A DNA stretch of 64,000 nucleotides. It comes from Hemerocallis citrina. Its lineage: Eukaryota > Streptophyta > Magnoliopsida > Asparagales > Asphodelaceae. The notes below the pieces were generated by a model, which saw only the letters and a list, made by a program, of their open reading frames with translations, searched no databases and was not told the DNA's origin. The stretch covers positions 259,014,755 to 259,078,754 of the forward strand of contig CM030362.1 of NCBI GenBank assembly GCA_017893485.1, given 5' to 3'. The first letter of the stretch is position 1. Every line of letters begins with the position of its first letter. Shown here piece after piece: positions 22,885 through 33,970 of the stretch. Position numbers and translations under genes: made by a program.

Positions 22885-24560
22885 TCATACATCATTCCTT
22901 ATGAATTGGTTTAACTCATCTTGCATGGCATTCATCCAAAATTCATTCTCACATGCTTCTTGTATATTCTTCAACTCAAAATCTGAAAAGAAAGCTGTGT
23001 GAGATATCATGTTAACATGTGATCTCGTCTGAATACCATGTGAAATGTCACCAATTATTAAGTCACGAGGATGATCTCTAACTTCAACAAAAGACTTTGG
23101 TAAAGTTGGAGACATCACAATAGGATCAGTTGACTTGACCAGTCCATCAGTTAACCGATTTACAACAGTCGACTTGACTTTCTTATCGGTCGACTTATCC
23201 GCAAGGCTAGTTTGCTCTAAAGATGTAATTACTTTATTTAAAGGTGATGAATCAGTTTCATCATCTTCAATTAAAGTCGATGAAGACAGAGATTTATCAA
23301 ATGCAACATGCATAGATTCTTCAATAGTCATTGTTAACTTATTGAAGATTCTATATGCCTTACTCTTATTTGAGTATCCTACAAAGATACTCTCATTAGA
23401 TCTAGGATCAAATTTATCTAAATTATCCTTAGTGTTCAGAATAAAACACTTACATCCAAATATTTTTAAAGTAAGAGACCTTAGGAATTCTATCAAAAAA
23501 TAGCTCATAACATGTTTTCTTTAGCTTAGGCCTGATCAAAATTCTATTTAAAACATAACAAGCTGTAGCAACAGCTTCAGCCCAAAAATACTTAGGTAAA
23601 TTGCTTACAACAAGTATAGTACGTGCACATTCTTGCAAAGTCCTATTCTTCCTTTCAACCACTCCATTTTGTGGTGAAGCTCTAGGAAATGCAAACGAAT
23701 GAGTTATACCATTCTTGTTGCAATATTCTGCAAACGTTTCATTTTCAAATTCTCCACCATGATCACTTCTAATAGTGACTATAGTTAGAGACTTTTGATT
23801 TTGAATTCGTTTACAAAAATTAGCAAATTCTCCAAAAACATCATTCTTATATTTTAAAAAGAAAGTCCAAGTGAATCGTAAAAAATTATCTACTAAAACA
23901 AATACATACCTACTTTTATTTAAAGAAGCTACTCTAGTAGGGCCAAATAAATCCATGTGGATTAATTCGAGCAGCCTACTAGTAGAGATTACTACTTTTG
24001 TTTTAAAAGTAGATTTAATTTATTTACCTAGTTGATATGCATCACATAACTTATCATTTTTAAAGGATAGTCTTGGTAGCCCTTTAACTAGGTTGTACTT
24101 AGACAATTTACAGAGAATTTTCATATTCACATGACCAAAACGTCTATGCCATAGCCAAGAATCATTATTAGAAGCTACTAAGTAAAAATCATTCGAAAAC
24201 TCATATGCTTTTAAACTCAATTCATAAAAGTTATTTTTCCTAAATCCTTGAAAAATTATATTTTGTATGGTAGAATCATAAATTAAACATGCATCTTTTT
24301 CAAACATGATTTTATAACCCTTATCACATAGTTGACTAATACTTAACAGGTTATGCTTAAGTCCACTAACTAATAAGACATCTTCTATAGAGGGATTAGT
24401 GTGTTTACCGACCATACCAATTCCTATGACCTTTTCTTTATTGTTGTCACCAAATGTGACTGTTCCTCCATCAATGTCTTGTATGGAAGATAGGAGGTTG
24501 GCATGACCAGTCATGTGCTTTGAGCATCCGCTGTCAAGTATCCAACGATCTCTCTTAGGT
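22885..24560 (-). pseudogene. Sirevirus protease and integrase
   Basis: Protease: WILDSGCSKHMTGH (active-site DSG) near 24545-24500. Integrase: WLWHRRFGHVNM (HH of the zinc finger; the CxxC reads CDAY, so damaged), then IHMDLFGP, IRSDHGGEFEN and SPQNGVVERKNRTLQE giving the D, D and E of the core, and FGCKCFIL, FVGYSNKSKAYRIF in the C-terminal part. A stop lies near 24015 and a frameshift near 23480. The linker before RT contains in-frame AGTCGACT copies (23168, 23188). Confidence 0.9.
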
Positions 24561-24768
24561 ACCTATAAAATATTCAATGTGAATATGGTACCCTTTTCAT
24601 TGGGTCCAAAATAGATTAGTTTGTGGGAAACCAAACCCATGAAGAGTTTGATTTTCCACCATAAGCAGAAATATAATTAGCATAATTACATACAATAAGT
24701 ATATATGAATTAATATATGCAATTCTATCTTTCGAACTCAGGTTGACTGGAACTCATACATATTTGCT
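24561..24768. other. Sirevirus gag-protease junction
   Basis: Decayed coding linker without an open frame; AT-rich. Confidence 0.4.
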
Positions 24769-26334
24769 CTATCCAGTTGACTTTACAACACCTTTTAGTC
24801 GAAATTTAGTGTTATTCAGTCGACTGGGAGGTAGTATAGGTCGACTTATCTGAGGTATTTGTCTCGTTGAATGAGACTCAGTACCTTTGGACAGGCGACT
24901 GATATGTGGATTCAGTCGACTGGTCTGAACTGTAGATTTGACATTTTCATGAAAAGTTATAGTTTTAGGTTTTTCAAAAAACTCATAAAGTTTATTTTTA
25001 AGACTAGAAATAGATACAGATTTGTTTACACTAGTGTTCTTAGAAGAATGAGATTTTTCGAGGGACTTTTTAAAACCAAGTCCAAACTTTTGATCAGATT
25101 GCATTTAATTTTGAAGAACATCATTTAAATTCTCTTTTCCTTTATTAAATTTAGATACGTTCTTGGATATCTCTTTATAATTTTTCTTTAGAGACTCAAG
25201 ATCCATATCTAAACTAGAAAGAAGAGAATTTAAGGAATTTACTTCTTTATCAAGGTTAAGATTCTCTTGAAAAAGTGTTTGATTAACTTTTTCTAAGTTC
25301 TTAACTCTATTTTTTTCTTTTTTAAGTTCTTGAAAAATCTCGTTGAACGCATCAAGTAAATCATTAGAATCATAGTCATTACTTACTTGATTTTGAGATG
25401 CCATAAAACACATATTTGCAACCTCGTTTTTCTCATCAATTCCTTCTTCCGATGAAGAATCACTATCATTCCAAGTTGCTTGGTATGCTTTTTTGTTCTT
25501 CACGAACTTGTTCTTTGTGTACTTGTCCTTCCTGAAGTTGGACGTCTTTTTCTTAGATTTTGCGTTCTCTAGTGGGCAATCATTCTTCATATGGCCTGTC
25601 TTATTACACCTGAAATAAGTTGGAAGTTCATTAGATTCCTTAGATTTTGAATTAAACTTATATTTTCTTAGGAACTTTTTGAACTTTGTCGTGAACATGA
25701 CAATCTCTTCCTCGTCTTCTTCTTCATCCTCGGAGTCCGACATGACTTTGAATGCTAATGTCTTCTTTTTTGATTATTGTGGTTCGGCATCTTTCTTGCG
25801 CTCTTCAAGTTGTACCTCATAAGCCATAAGATTTTCCACAAGATTCTCAAGATAAAGTTGTGTTAAATCATTGGCCTCTTCTATGGCGGTGGTCTTCTTC
25901 TCCTATTCAGGGGTTAGTGCACGAAGTACCTTCCTCACCATCTCAGTTTGAGTATACGTCTTTTCAAGTGCCACAAGTGAATTGGTAATGTCCGTGAACC
26001 TTGTAATCATCTCAGACACATTCTCATTCTCCTTCATGCGGAACATTTCAAACCTGTGAACAAGAACAGATATTTTAGATTCTTTTACTTTATTTGTTCC
26101 TTCATGAGTCACCTCGAGTGTGCACCAAATTTGATGTACAGTTGTTGCATTGGACACACGGTTGAACTCCTCCTTTGTAAGGACACAAAACAGTGCATTC
26201 ATCGTCTTTGCATTGTTCATTGTTTGGTTCTTCATTTCATCGTTCCATTGTGCATATGGAATAGTAGGAGCGGTGTACTCGGTCTCTGTCATGTTCCATA
26301 TTTCATAGTTGATGGACTGAAGGTAGATCTTCAT
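24769..26334 (-). pseudogene. Sirevirus gag
   Basis: Starts about 110 bp after the primer site. N-terminal capsid block (26334-25903): KTMNALFCVLTKEEFNRV, TVHQIW, MFRMKENENVSEMITRF, LVALEKTYTQTEMVRKVLRA. Stop at 25903, another near 25785. Acidic tract (SDSEDEEEDEEE) at 25743, then a zinc knuckle RCNKTGHMKNDC whose first Cys is replaced by Tyr, then a long coiled coil (25340-25110) typical of Sirevirus gag. The 3' extension (25104-24769) includes in-frame AGTCGACT copies encoding STG/TSRL. Confidence 0.9.
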
Positions 26335-26445
26335 TTTACACTTCCAATAGTTGTAACTGGTTCCATCATAGAGGGGTGTCCTTTGTGTAGATTAGCCTTC
26401 ATGGTATTGATTTGTATTAGAAGTATTTGCCATTGCACTCAACCA

Positions 26446-26458
26446 GGCTCTGATACCA
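26446..26458 (-). other. Primer binding site of Sirevirus (tRNA-iMet)
   Basis: On the - strand TGGTATCAGAGCC, two bases from the 5' LTR end at 26461. Confidence 0.95.
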
Positions 26459-26460
26459 AG

Positions 26461-27877
26461 TGTTCGATCCTGTAGGCAATGCAAGAAACACTAGAGGGGT
26501 GGTGAATAGTGTTTTATAAAAAATTAATTGCGGAATTAAAAATTATCTTCAGTTCAGTCGACTGTAAAAGGAAGTTCAGTCGACTGAGGCGTCAGAGTAG
26601 AAGAGTATTTTGTTACTAGTCTGATAAGTCGACTTAATACAGAAAGACGGTCGACTTGCCAGAAGAGTTTCTGAGAAGTTTGTAATACCAGTCTGATCAG
26701 TCGACTTAAGATGGGAATACAGTCGACTTACCAGAACGGTTTTGAGAGAATTGAAATACAAGTAATAAAAGGTTCAAGAGATACAACCACAGAAATTCCA
26801 ACCATAGAGTACACACTATGTATCCTGCTTCGGTCCTCCCGGCCTACATCCAATCCCCAAGCAACCCACTTGAGATTTTCCACTATTCTTGAAAAATGTA
26901 CAAGAATACCCTACGGTGTTAGACAGCAATCTTGTCCAACCCGTAGTCCACTCTCACTACTAAAGAGAGCAACTCACTCTTCCACCAAGAGTGAAAACCT
27001 GACTCTACACCCTAGAGCCCTACTCTCCAACCGAGAGGAAAAGAAAACAATAAAATTGTTTACAATCAACCTATAACCTTGTTGTGAATGTGATTTTGTA
27101 CGTGGCTATTTGGTCAACTTCTAGATTCAGTCCAAAATGAATTCAATGTTATGCTGGACTAAAAATAGAGAACCAAGATTTAAGAATTAGAGTGCTTGAG
27201 TTGGAAAACTTTTTCTCTTTTGAAAGTAAGAACACTTAAAAAAAATTTCTCAAAAGCTTGGAGACCTTCCATGGTGATTCTAAGCCTCTATTTATAGAGT
27301 AGAATTCCTGGAAGTTGTAAAACAGTTTATTACAACTGTTTACAAACGGATACATATAAAAAAATCAAGTTTTGAAATCAGTAATCGGTCAAAAAGGCTT
27401 GAACAGTCGATTGGGTTGCTGTTATAAGTCGATTGGCCAGAGTTTAAAGAAGCTCAGACAGTTTTGTACAGGTACAGTCGACTGGTACTCAACAGCTGAC
27501 CTAGTTCAAACTATTTTGACCTTTATTTTTGAAAACCACACAGTTATAAAATTATATGTGAGTGTGTGTGTGACAGGGCTTTTACATCAATCTAAGACTC
27601 AACAAAAGAAGATTACATTTGTTTTTACAAGACACAACATATAAGACATTGAAGCTTTGGTCTTGACTTGAGTCTTTAGTCTTGAAAGAAGCTTTAGGCA
27701 TTGTCTTTGTATGAAACATTGCTTGATCATTCTTCAGCTTTAGAACAACTTGCTTGATCAATTTACTTTGAGGCCTTTGTGTATCATACATGATAAACTT
27801 TGATACAACCTGCAATATATGAGAGGTAGCACAACAACTTTGCATTGTGTTGTAATCATCAAAATCAAGAATCAACA
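26461..27877 (-). repeat. 5' LTR of Sirevirus
   Basis: TGTTCGATC…AATCAACA on +. Paired with 14691-16150. Seven exact GTCGAC palindromes; two further sites present in the other LTR are decayed here to GTCGATTG (27407, 27428). Confidence 0.9.
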
Positions 27878-30641
27878 AGCACAACCCCGTGCTGTTTTCC
27901 TATTCAACGGAGCGCCTCTAGGATGCCGATCTCCGTCTCTCTTCGGGTGCGAGTGTAGTCGTGGTGTGGGTAGTTTCGTGTTCTCGTTGATTCGCGGTTG
28001 TTGCTCGCTTTTGGTTCGTCGTGGTTCGTGGGTTTTGTACGTCGTTGAGTTCATGGGTTTTCGTTCGTGGTTCGTTATGTTCGTTCATCCGGGAATCCGT
28101 TCCGTTATTCTTGCTTGGAGTCATTTTCGTCATCGGTTAAGGCAAGTAACTTGTATTAAATTTCTTTGCAAATACAGGTACTAAATTCCGCTTGTAGTGT
28201 AGTTCTAGAGACAACTCGTGTGTGATGTATTTTTGATGAGTATCGTCTCTATAGTGCTATACCATAGTTGCCTCACGACACAAATTTGACATGAAACAAC
28301 TTAAGTTTTGACCGTTCTTGATATGATCATATTTTGGGGATAATTATGAGAAATTGGGTGTTTGTTTGGACCCATGTGATATACTTGTTGTGGACATGCT
28401 ATATACCCTATTTCATGATGTTTGGACATTCAGTAGACTCTATAACATGTTTGGTTGTGTTTGGGACGAGTTTTGTATGTTGTATGTTGATTTGTTGTTA
28501 AAAGGAAAATCTGTATTTTGTCAGTGATTAGTTTGATTGCTATTTTAGACCATATTAAGGTCAGTATCTTAACTTCAGTATTAAACATAATTTTTAGAGA
28601 AATCCGCCTTCTTTCCAAACTCTCTGACCTTGATCGATTTTGTTTTTTTATGTGTGAGATATGATTGTTTTACTACAGAGGTGTATTTTATTTTCAGATT
28701 TCGTTTCTTGATAATTTCGATGACTAAACTATTTTGATACTAGTGCTAAGCGTATTATTTTGATCTGAAATTTTGTACAGTATTTATATACCTATTTAGG
28801 AATTACCCAGAATTTTGGTGGATTTTATTGATGAGTTTTATATACCGTTTCATGCTTATTTATAAAAACTATACTTGCTAGATTTTGCTCGTTGTTCTAT
28901 AAAGATTTGTATTTTCACCCCTATTCCTTTTCCTGTATGAAAAATAATTATCAAATATGAAAGTTAGCTTATTTTGTCTATTTTCATCTACCTTTGGCGG
29001 ATTTGGACTTCGTTTCACGGTTTGCGAGATATTACAGTTTTCGTATAGCAGTGTTGGGAATTCCAGATTTGCCAAATTATAGTTTCTTGATGTTTTCTGA
29101 TTTTTGTTGGCTAAACTGATCTTACTGAAGAATTGTGAAACTTTATATTCTGATACTAGACATATAGGGGAATACCCCAGATTTTTTCTGGATTTATTTG
29201 AGGTGTTTTGATGCTGTTTTCGTGACTGAGAATTCGATTTACTGATTTCTGACTAAACGTATTTCCTGGTTTCAAATCAGTTTTGAGTTATGTTTTTCTA
29301 AAACACTATATGACTTATATGTATCCGGTGGATTCAGTTGGAAGTCTATTTTCCAGATTGTCTAACGGATTCAAGTTTCCATATTTGTGGAATCGAGAAT
29401 TGCTGTTTTAGTACTGTACTGTCTTGCTGTCCTGAATTAGAACTTACACTGTTTCACTCTTTTATATGACTGTCTACCATCTATGCACGTTTATCTGTTA
29501 CCCTGAACCTGTTACATGTTTATACCATATTATTCTTGACGTGCTTATGACAGTAAATGCATGTCTGATAATAATAATAAATGACCAAGCCGGGGTTTAA
29601 GCGAAAAATCTAGTTGTGGGAAATTATAGAAATGTGTACTCGGAGGAGGACCACTAGGTTCTGACTGTTACTATTGCTGTTACTGATTACCTGACTGCAC
29701 ACTTCCCTATATAAAGGTGTACTCGGAGGAGGACCACTAGGTTCTGACTGTTACTGTTACTGTTACTGATACCTGAGTACACTACCCTATATGATCCCCT
29801 ACGAAATCTAAAACGAAACTGTTTGAATGTAGCAACCATGCGATAAAAGGATGAAGCATGAAGTGCTATCTAGTTAGTAATAGACACAATATGTAAGAAC
29901 ATAACACTGATACTGTTACACTGATACTGTTATACTGTTATACTGTCATACTGTTATACTGTTACACCAATACACTGAACATACTGCTACTGATACTGTT
30001 ACTGGACACTGTTAGTTGCCATATGACACTGTTACTTGACACATGTTACTTATACCTGTTAGTATATCATGCTAGTTTACTTTGCTTTACTGATTCATGA
30101 TAGATATTACTGTTGATGTGTTATACCATGCTACATTTGTTTCCGCTGTTATTTAGATTTGTTTTCCATGTACTTGTGTCATGCACTATAAGTGGTCCCT
30201 AACTTGCATTGACGGGTACTTGTTTTCTTTTTCCTTCTCCTGCAATTTATTAATTGCAGATCAGGATGAACGTCTGCCCGATGGTATTGGAGAAATGGAA
30301 TATTACTGCTGGATTTCTTTTTGCTATTATTATCATTAGTGTTGCTTTAAATAATGTATTTGAGTACTTGAATTCATTTGTATTTGGGCAATGTGACCTA
30401 GGATATTATTAACTGTCCAGACTTGCTTTATTTGGGATTATTATAATTTGGTTTCAAGTATATTTCTGTTGGTATATTTGATTCGATTATACATACTTGG
30501 TTGATTTTTTTGCTTCCGACTCTGATTGTTTCTGTGAGATGTTGTAAAGATTCTGAACAGCTTATGGATGATGAAAATCATTTGCTGGGCTTTTGTCGCG
30601 TATCCGTATTCCGTATTCTTTTTGGGAAGCGGGGCGTGATA
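27878..30641 (+). repeat. 5' LTR of element B, second part (with AGCAC TSD)
   Basis: Matches 51321-54111. Contains a duplicated segment GTGTACTCGGAGGAGGACC (about 29634 and 29718) and TGTTAC microsatellites (29660-30010). Ends GGGCGTGATA. No coding region was seen in these 2.7 kb. Confidence 0.85.
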
Positions 30642-30651
30642 AGGTTTTTAG

Positions 30652-30665
30652 TGGTATCAGAGCCC
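30652..30665 (+). other. Primer binding site of element B (tRNA-iMet)
   Basis: TGGTATCAGAGCCC, ten bases after the LTR end. Confidence 0.95.
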
Positions 30666-30815
30666 AGGTTTGGCTAATGTATTAGTTGCCTAATATATTA
30701 GACAAGCTTGGCTCGAACTGGGATCAGCTCAATATTTCACCAACCATGCATGCATAAATGAATTAATTATTATCAACCTTGATCTGGATGTGATTGTTTT
30801 GGTTTTGTGCAGACT

Positions 30816-32024
30816 ATGGCTCGTGGAGGTTCTTCTTCCCATCCCCAGGGAGATCAGTCTGGGATTGAGGTTGTCACCGCTGTGCTTGAGTGCTTGATCA
30901 ATATGCAGCAGAACCATAGTGATTTGGTGATGGTTGCTTTGGAAGTTGCTCGAGTTTTTTCGCCCATTGTGCCTATGCAGGAAGCTCTTCCTTCCTGTTC
31001 GGGTATAGTCACAGACTTCATGAGGCTGCATCCCGACAGGTTTTCAGGCACTGAGACGCTCTTGGAGGCTGAACAGTGGTTGATTCGGACAGAGCAACTA
31101 CTTTTGGCAGCTAGAGTTGCAATGCAGATCGAGTGGATGTGGTTTCCATTCAGCTGGTGGACTTGGCTCATATTTGGTGGAGGTCCGAGTCTGAAAGGCT
31201 CGAAAAACCGATCACCTGGGCTACTTTCACTAAGGGCTTCTTGTTGAAGTTCTTTCCTAGAAGCCCTAGAGTGGAGATAGAGCAACAATTCTTGGCCCTG
31301 AAACAGCTTGGTCGTTATTTATCGTAATGGAATTTTGTTACATATAGTCCATGCAATGTTGTAACATGAGACTTTCTTGAAATAGGGCTCCAGGTCTGTA
31401 GACGAGTACGCAGCTGAATTTACTAGACTCGGTTGCTTCGCAACCGTTCTTGTGGCGAACGAAGAAGACCGGGCTCGTAGATTCATTTTGGGGCTTGAGC
31501 ATGAGATTAGGGTGCAACTTGTCTCCCTTAGCTTGTGCACTTATGCAGAAGCTCTTGAGGCAGCTCGTGCTCAGGAGTAGGCTCGTGGTGGTTTGGCTCT
31601 TTCTCAGTGGACTGTTCTGCACTCCTCTGCTGTTGTTAGGCCTTCTGGTAGGCCTATTCGGAAGCATGTTCCTGCCCGTCCTATCAGGGAAGCTCCTTAC
31701 TCTTCTGCTGGTTCCCAAAGAGGTGGTTTTTGTGACTTCTGCCAGGTGTCTGGACATGACCGCAAGAACTGTTGGTGCATCAACCGCCGGTGCTTTAGGT
31801 GTAGCACCGCTGATCATTCTGTGCGGGATTGTCCGCAGCCGCAGCAGCAGTTGGCTCTTCCAGCCAAGGGTTCCGTATAGCAAGTTTTCCCAGCTCGTGG
31901 TCCAGTTAGGCCCCCGCTTCCTCCTCAATGCCAGATTGTCGATCAGAGGACTGCTGTTCCGAGGAGAGGTCAGCTTTCAACCTGACTGCTACAGAGGTTG
32001 AGTCAGCTGAAGGTGTCGTTGCAG
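30816..32024 (+). pseudogene. gag of Tekay-like element B
   Basis: ATG at 30816 (MARGGSSS). Capsid motifs: LHPDRFSGTETLLEAEQWL, VDLAHIWWRSESERLEK and ITWATFTKGFLLKFFP, then SVDEYAAEFTRLG and FILGLEHEIRVQL. Two zinc-knuckle-like motifs follow: CDFCQVSGHDRKNC and CFRCSTADHSVRDC. A frameshift lies near 31110. About 79 extra bases (31307-31385, ending TTGAAATAG) interrupt the usual LKQ-GS-SVDEY junction. Stops at 31578 and 31878. Just before protease the frame ends at a well-formed splice donor. Confidence 0.85.
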
Positions 32025-32178
32025 GTATATTTTGTTTATTATTTTGTTGTTTTATTGTCTTCCTTTTGTTTCTTTTCATTTCTCTTGCATTTTTTTCTTC
32101 CATTTTAGCCTTCTGCATTTGTTTTCCTCACCCCTATTCAACCATTCTATGTTCTCTTGTCTTTTGATTCTATCTTAG
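32025..32178 (+). other. Intron-like segment between gag and protease
   Basis: 154 T-rich bases, donor GCAG|GTATAT, acceptor TTCTATCTTAG|GT. Removing it (154 = 3n+1) shifts the gag reading frame exactly into the protease frame and joins GVVAG to IILVCSF as expected for this family. It could also be a random T-rich insertion. Confidence 0.5.
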
Positions 32179-32519
32179 GTATCATCCTTGTTTGCTCTTT
32201 CCCTGCTCATGTTCTTTTTGATTCCGAGGCAACCCATTCTTTTGTCTCCTCTCGATTTGTGGCTCGCCATCAATTAGAGTGTAGCACCATGTCAGAGGCT
32301 TGGAACATTGTGACAGGTGGTGGAGTTGTCATTTGTTTCCGGGAGTGCAGGCAGTGTCCCGTAATTATTGGTAGCATAGATTTCAAAGCCAATTTGATTG
32401 TAATTGGGAATTCAAGATTCGACGTTATTCTGGGTATGGATTGGTTGGGTGAAACCCACGCCATTATTGATTGTCGTACCAAGAAAGTTGTATTTAGAAT
32501 TCCAGATTGCGCAGTTTGA
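32179..32519 (+). pseudogene. Aspartic protease of element B
   Basis: VLFDSEATHSFVSSRF corresponds to the active site, normally FDSGATHSF; the catalytic-loop Gly is Glu here, which should abolish activity. Further motifs FDVILGMDWL and HAIIDCRTKKV are normal. Stop at 32517. Confidence 0.85.
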
Positions 32520-33970
32520 GTTCCATGCCGGGGAGTCTTCCCTTGGCCGAGCTGCAGTTGATCAGGAGGTTTGTGCGATGGAATTGCATTCAGGCTGTGA
32601 GGCTGTGCCTCTAGTGGTTCGGGATTTCCTAGATGTTTTTCCAGAGGAGTTGCCTGGCTTACCCTCTGATACGGATGTTGAGTTCGGAAGTTCAGTTGGG
32701 TATGGCGACTATATCGAAGAGTCCCTACAGGATGGTACCGGTTGAGCTAGCAGAGCTTAAGGTGAAGATTCAAGAGTTGCTTGATTTGGGGTTTATCAGA
32801 CCCAGTGTTTCTCCTTGGGGTGCTCCAGTCCTTTTTGTCAACAAGAAGGATGGTAGTCGTCGACTGTGTGTGGATTATCGGGAACTAAACAGTGTTACTG
32901 TGAAGAATCGGTATCCATTGCCCAGGATCGATGATTTGTTTGACCAGTTGAGTGGGGCTGCTGTTTTCTCGAAGTTGAATCTTCATTCTGGGTATCGTCA
33001 GGTCAAAGTGAAGGCAACTAATATACAGAAGACTGCTTTTAAGACCAGATATGGCCATTATGAGTACCTTGTGATGCTGTTCGGGGTCACGAACGTGCCT
33101 GCTGTATTTATGAGTCTTATGAATCGGGGTTTTTCTCAGTTCTTGGATAGATTTGTGGTGGTCTTCATTGATGATATTTTGGTGTATTCTCGAAATCGGA
33201 AAGATCATGCTGAGCATCTTAAGATGGTTCTGCAGACTTTGAGATAGAATCAACTCTATGGAAAACTCAACAAGTGCAAGTTTTGGCTCAACAGGGTTTC
33301 ATTCTTGGGGCACATTATCTCGGGTGATGGTATTTCTGTGGATCCAACCAAGGTTGAGGCTGTGAAGGATTGGCCTGTTCTCAAGTCAGTTTCAGAGGTC
33401 AGGAGTTTTCTTGGTTTGGCTAGCCATTATCGTAAATTCATCCAAGATTTTTCGAAGATAGCAGGACCGTTAACTAAGCTGACTGGGAAGGATCAGAAGT
33501 TTTGTTGGTCTGATGATTGCAGTAAGGCTTTTGTTGAGTTGAAGAACAGATTGACGTCAGCACCTGTGTTGACTATTCCAGATGGTTCAAGCGGATTTGT
33601 AATTCACTGTGATACTTCTGGTAAGGGTCTCGGAGCAATTCTGATGCAGAAGGGCCGAGTCGTTGCATTCGCATCGAGGCAGTTGAGGCCGCATGAGAAG
33701 AACTATCTAACTCATGATTTGGAGTTAGCGGTAGTAATTTATGCTTTGAAGCTGTGGAGACATCATTTACTGGGAGACCGAGTGGAGATCTTTACAGACC
33801 ACAAAAGTCTCAAGTACGTTTTCACCCAGAAGGATTTAAACATGAGACAAAGGCATTGGTTGGAATTTATGGCCGATTATGACATCTGTTCGCAATACCA
33901 TCCTGGTAAAGTAAACTTCTTGCCAGATGCTTTGAGCAGGAGACTGGCAGTTATGTTCTTGGCTCAGTAG
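32520..33970 (+). pseudogene. Reverse transcriptase and RNase H of element B
   Basis: [68 protein letters not shown] and [10 protein letters not shown] (active site). RT-RNase H connection: [15 protein letters not shown]. RNase [52 protein letters not shown] and [11 protein letters not shown], with all catalytic residues visible. Only one clear stop (33245-33247) and a frameshift near 32640 break it; less decayed than the integrase part. Confidence 0.9.

Larger units (their letters stand above)
14691..27877 (-). mobile_element. Sirevirus (Ty1/Copia SIRE lineage)
   Basis: Minus-oriented: 5' LTR 26461-27877, primer site 26446-26458, gag, protease, integrase, RT, RNase H, an env-position ORF, polypurine tract 16151-16165 and 3' LTR 14691-16150. 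The long gag with coiled coil and zinc knuckle, LTRs of 1.4 kb and an extra ORF after pol are typical of Sireviruses. TG…CA ends and 5-bp TSD are intact. It carries a 3.3-kb solo LTR inside RNase H, and all ORFs are broken. Confidence 0.9.

Noticed and set aside
26446..26458. tRNA gene fragment
   Set aside because: The TGGTATCAGAGCC sequences here, at 30652 and at 55850 are primer binding sites adjacent to LTRs, with no tRNA fold around them.
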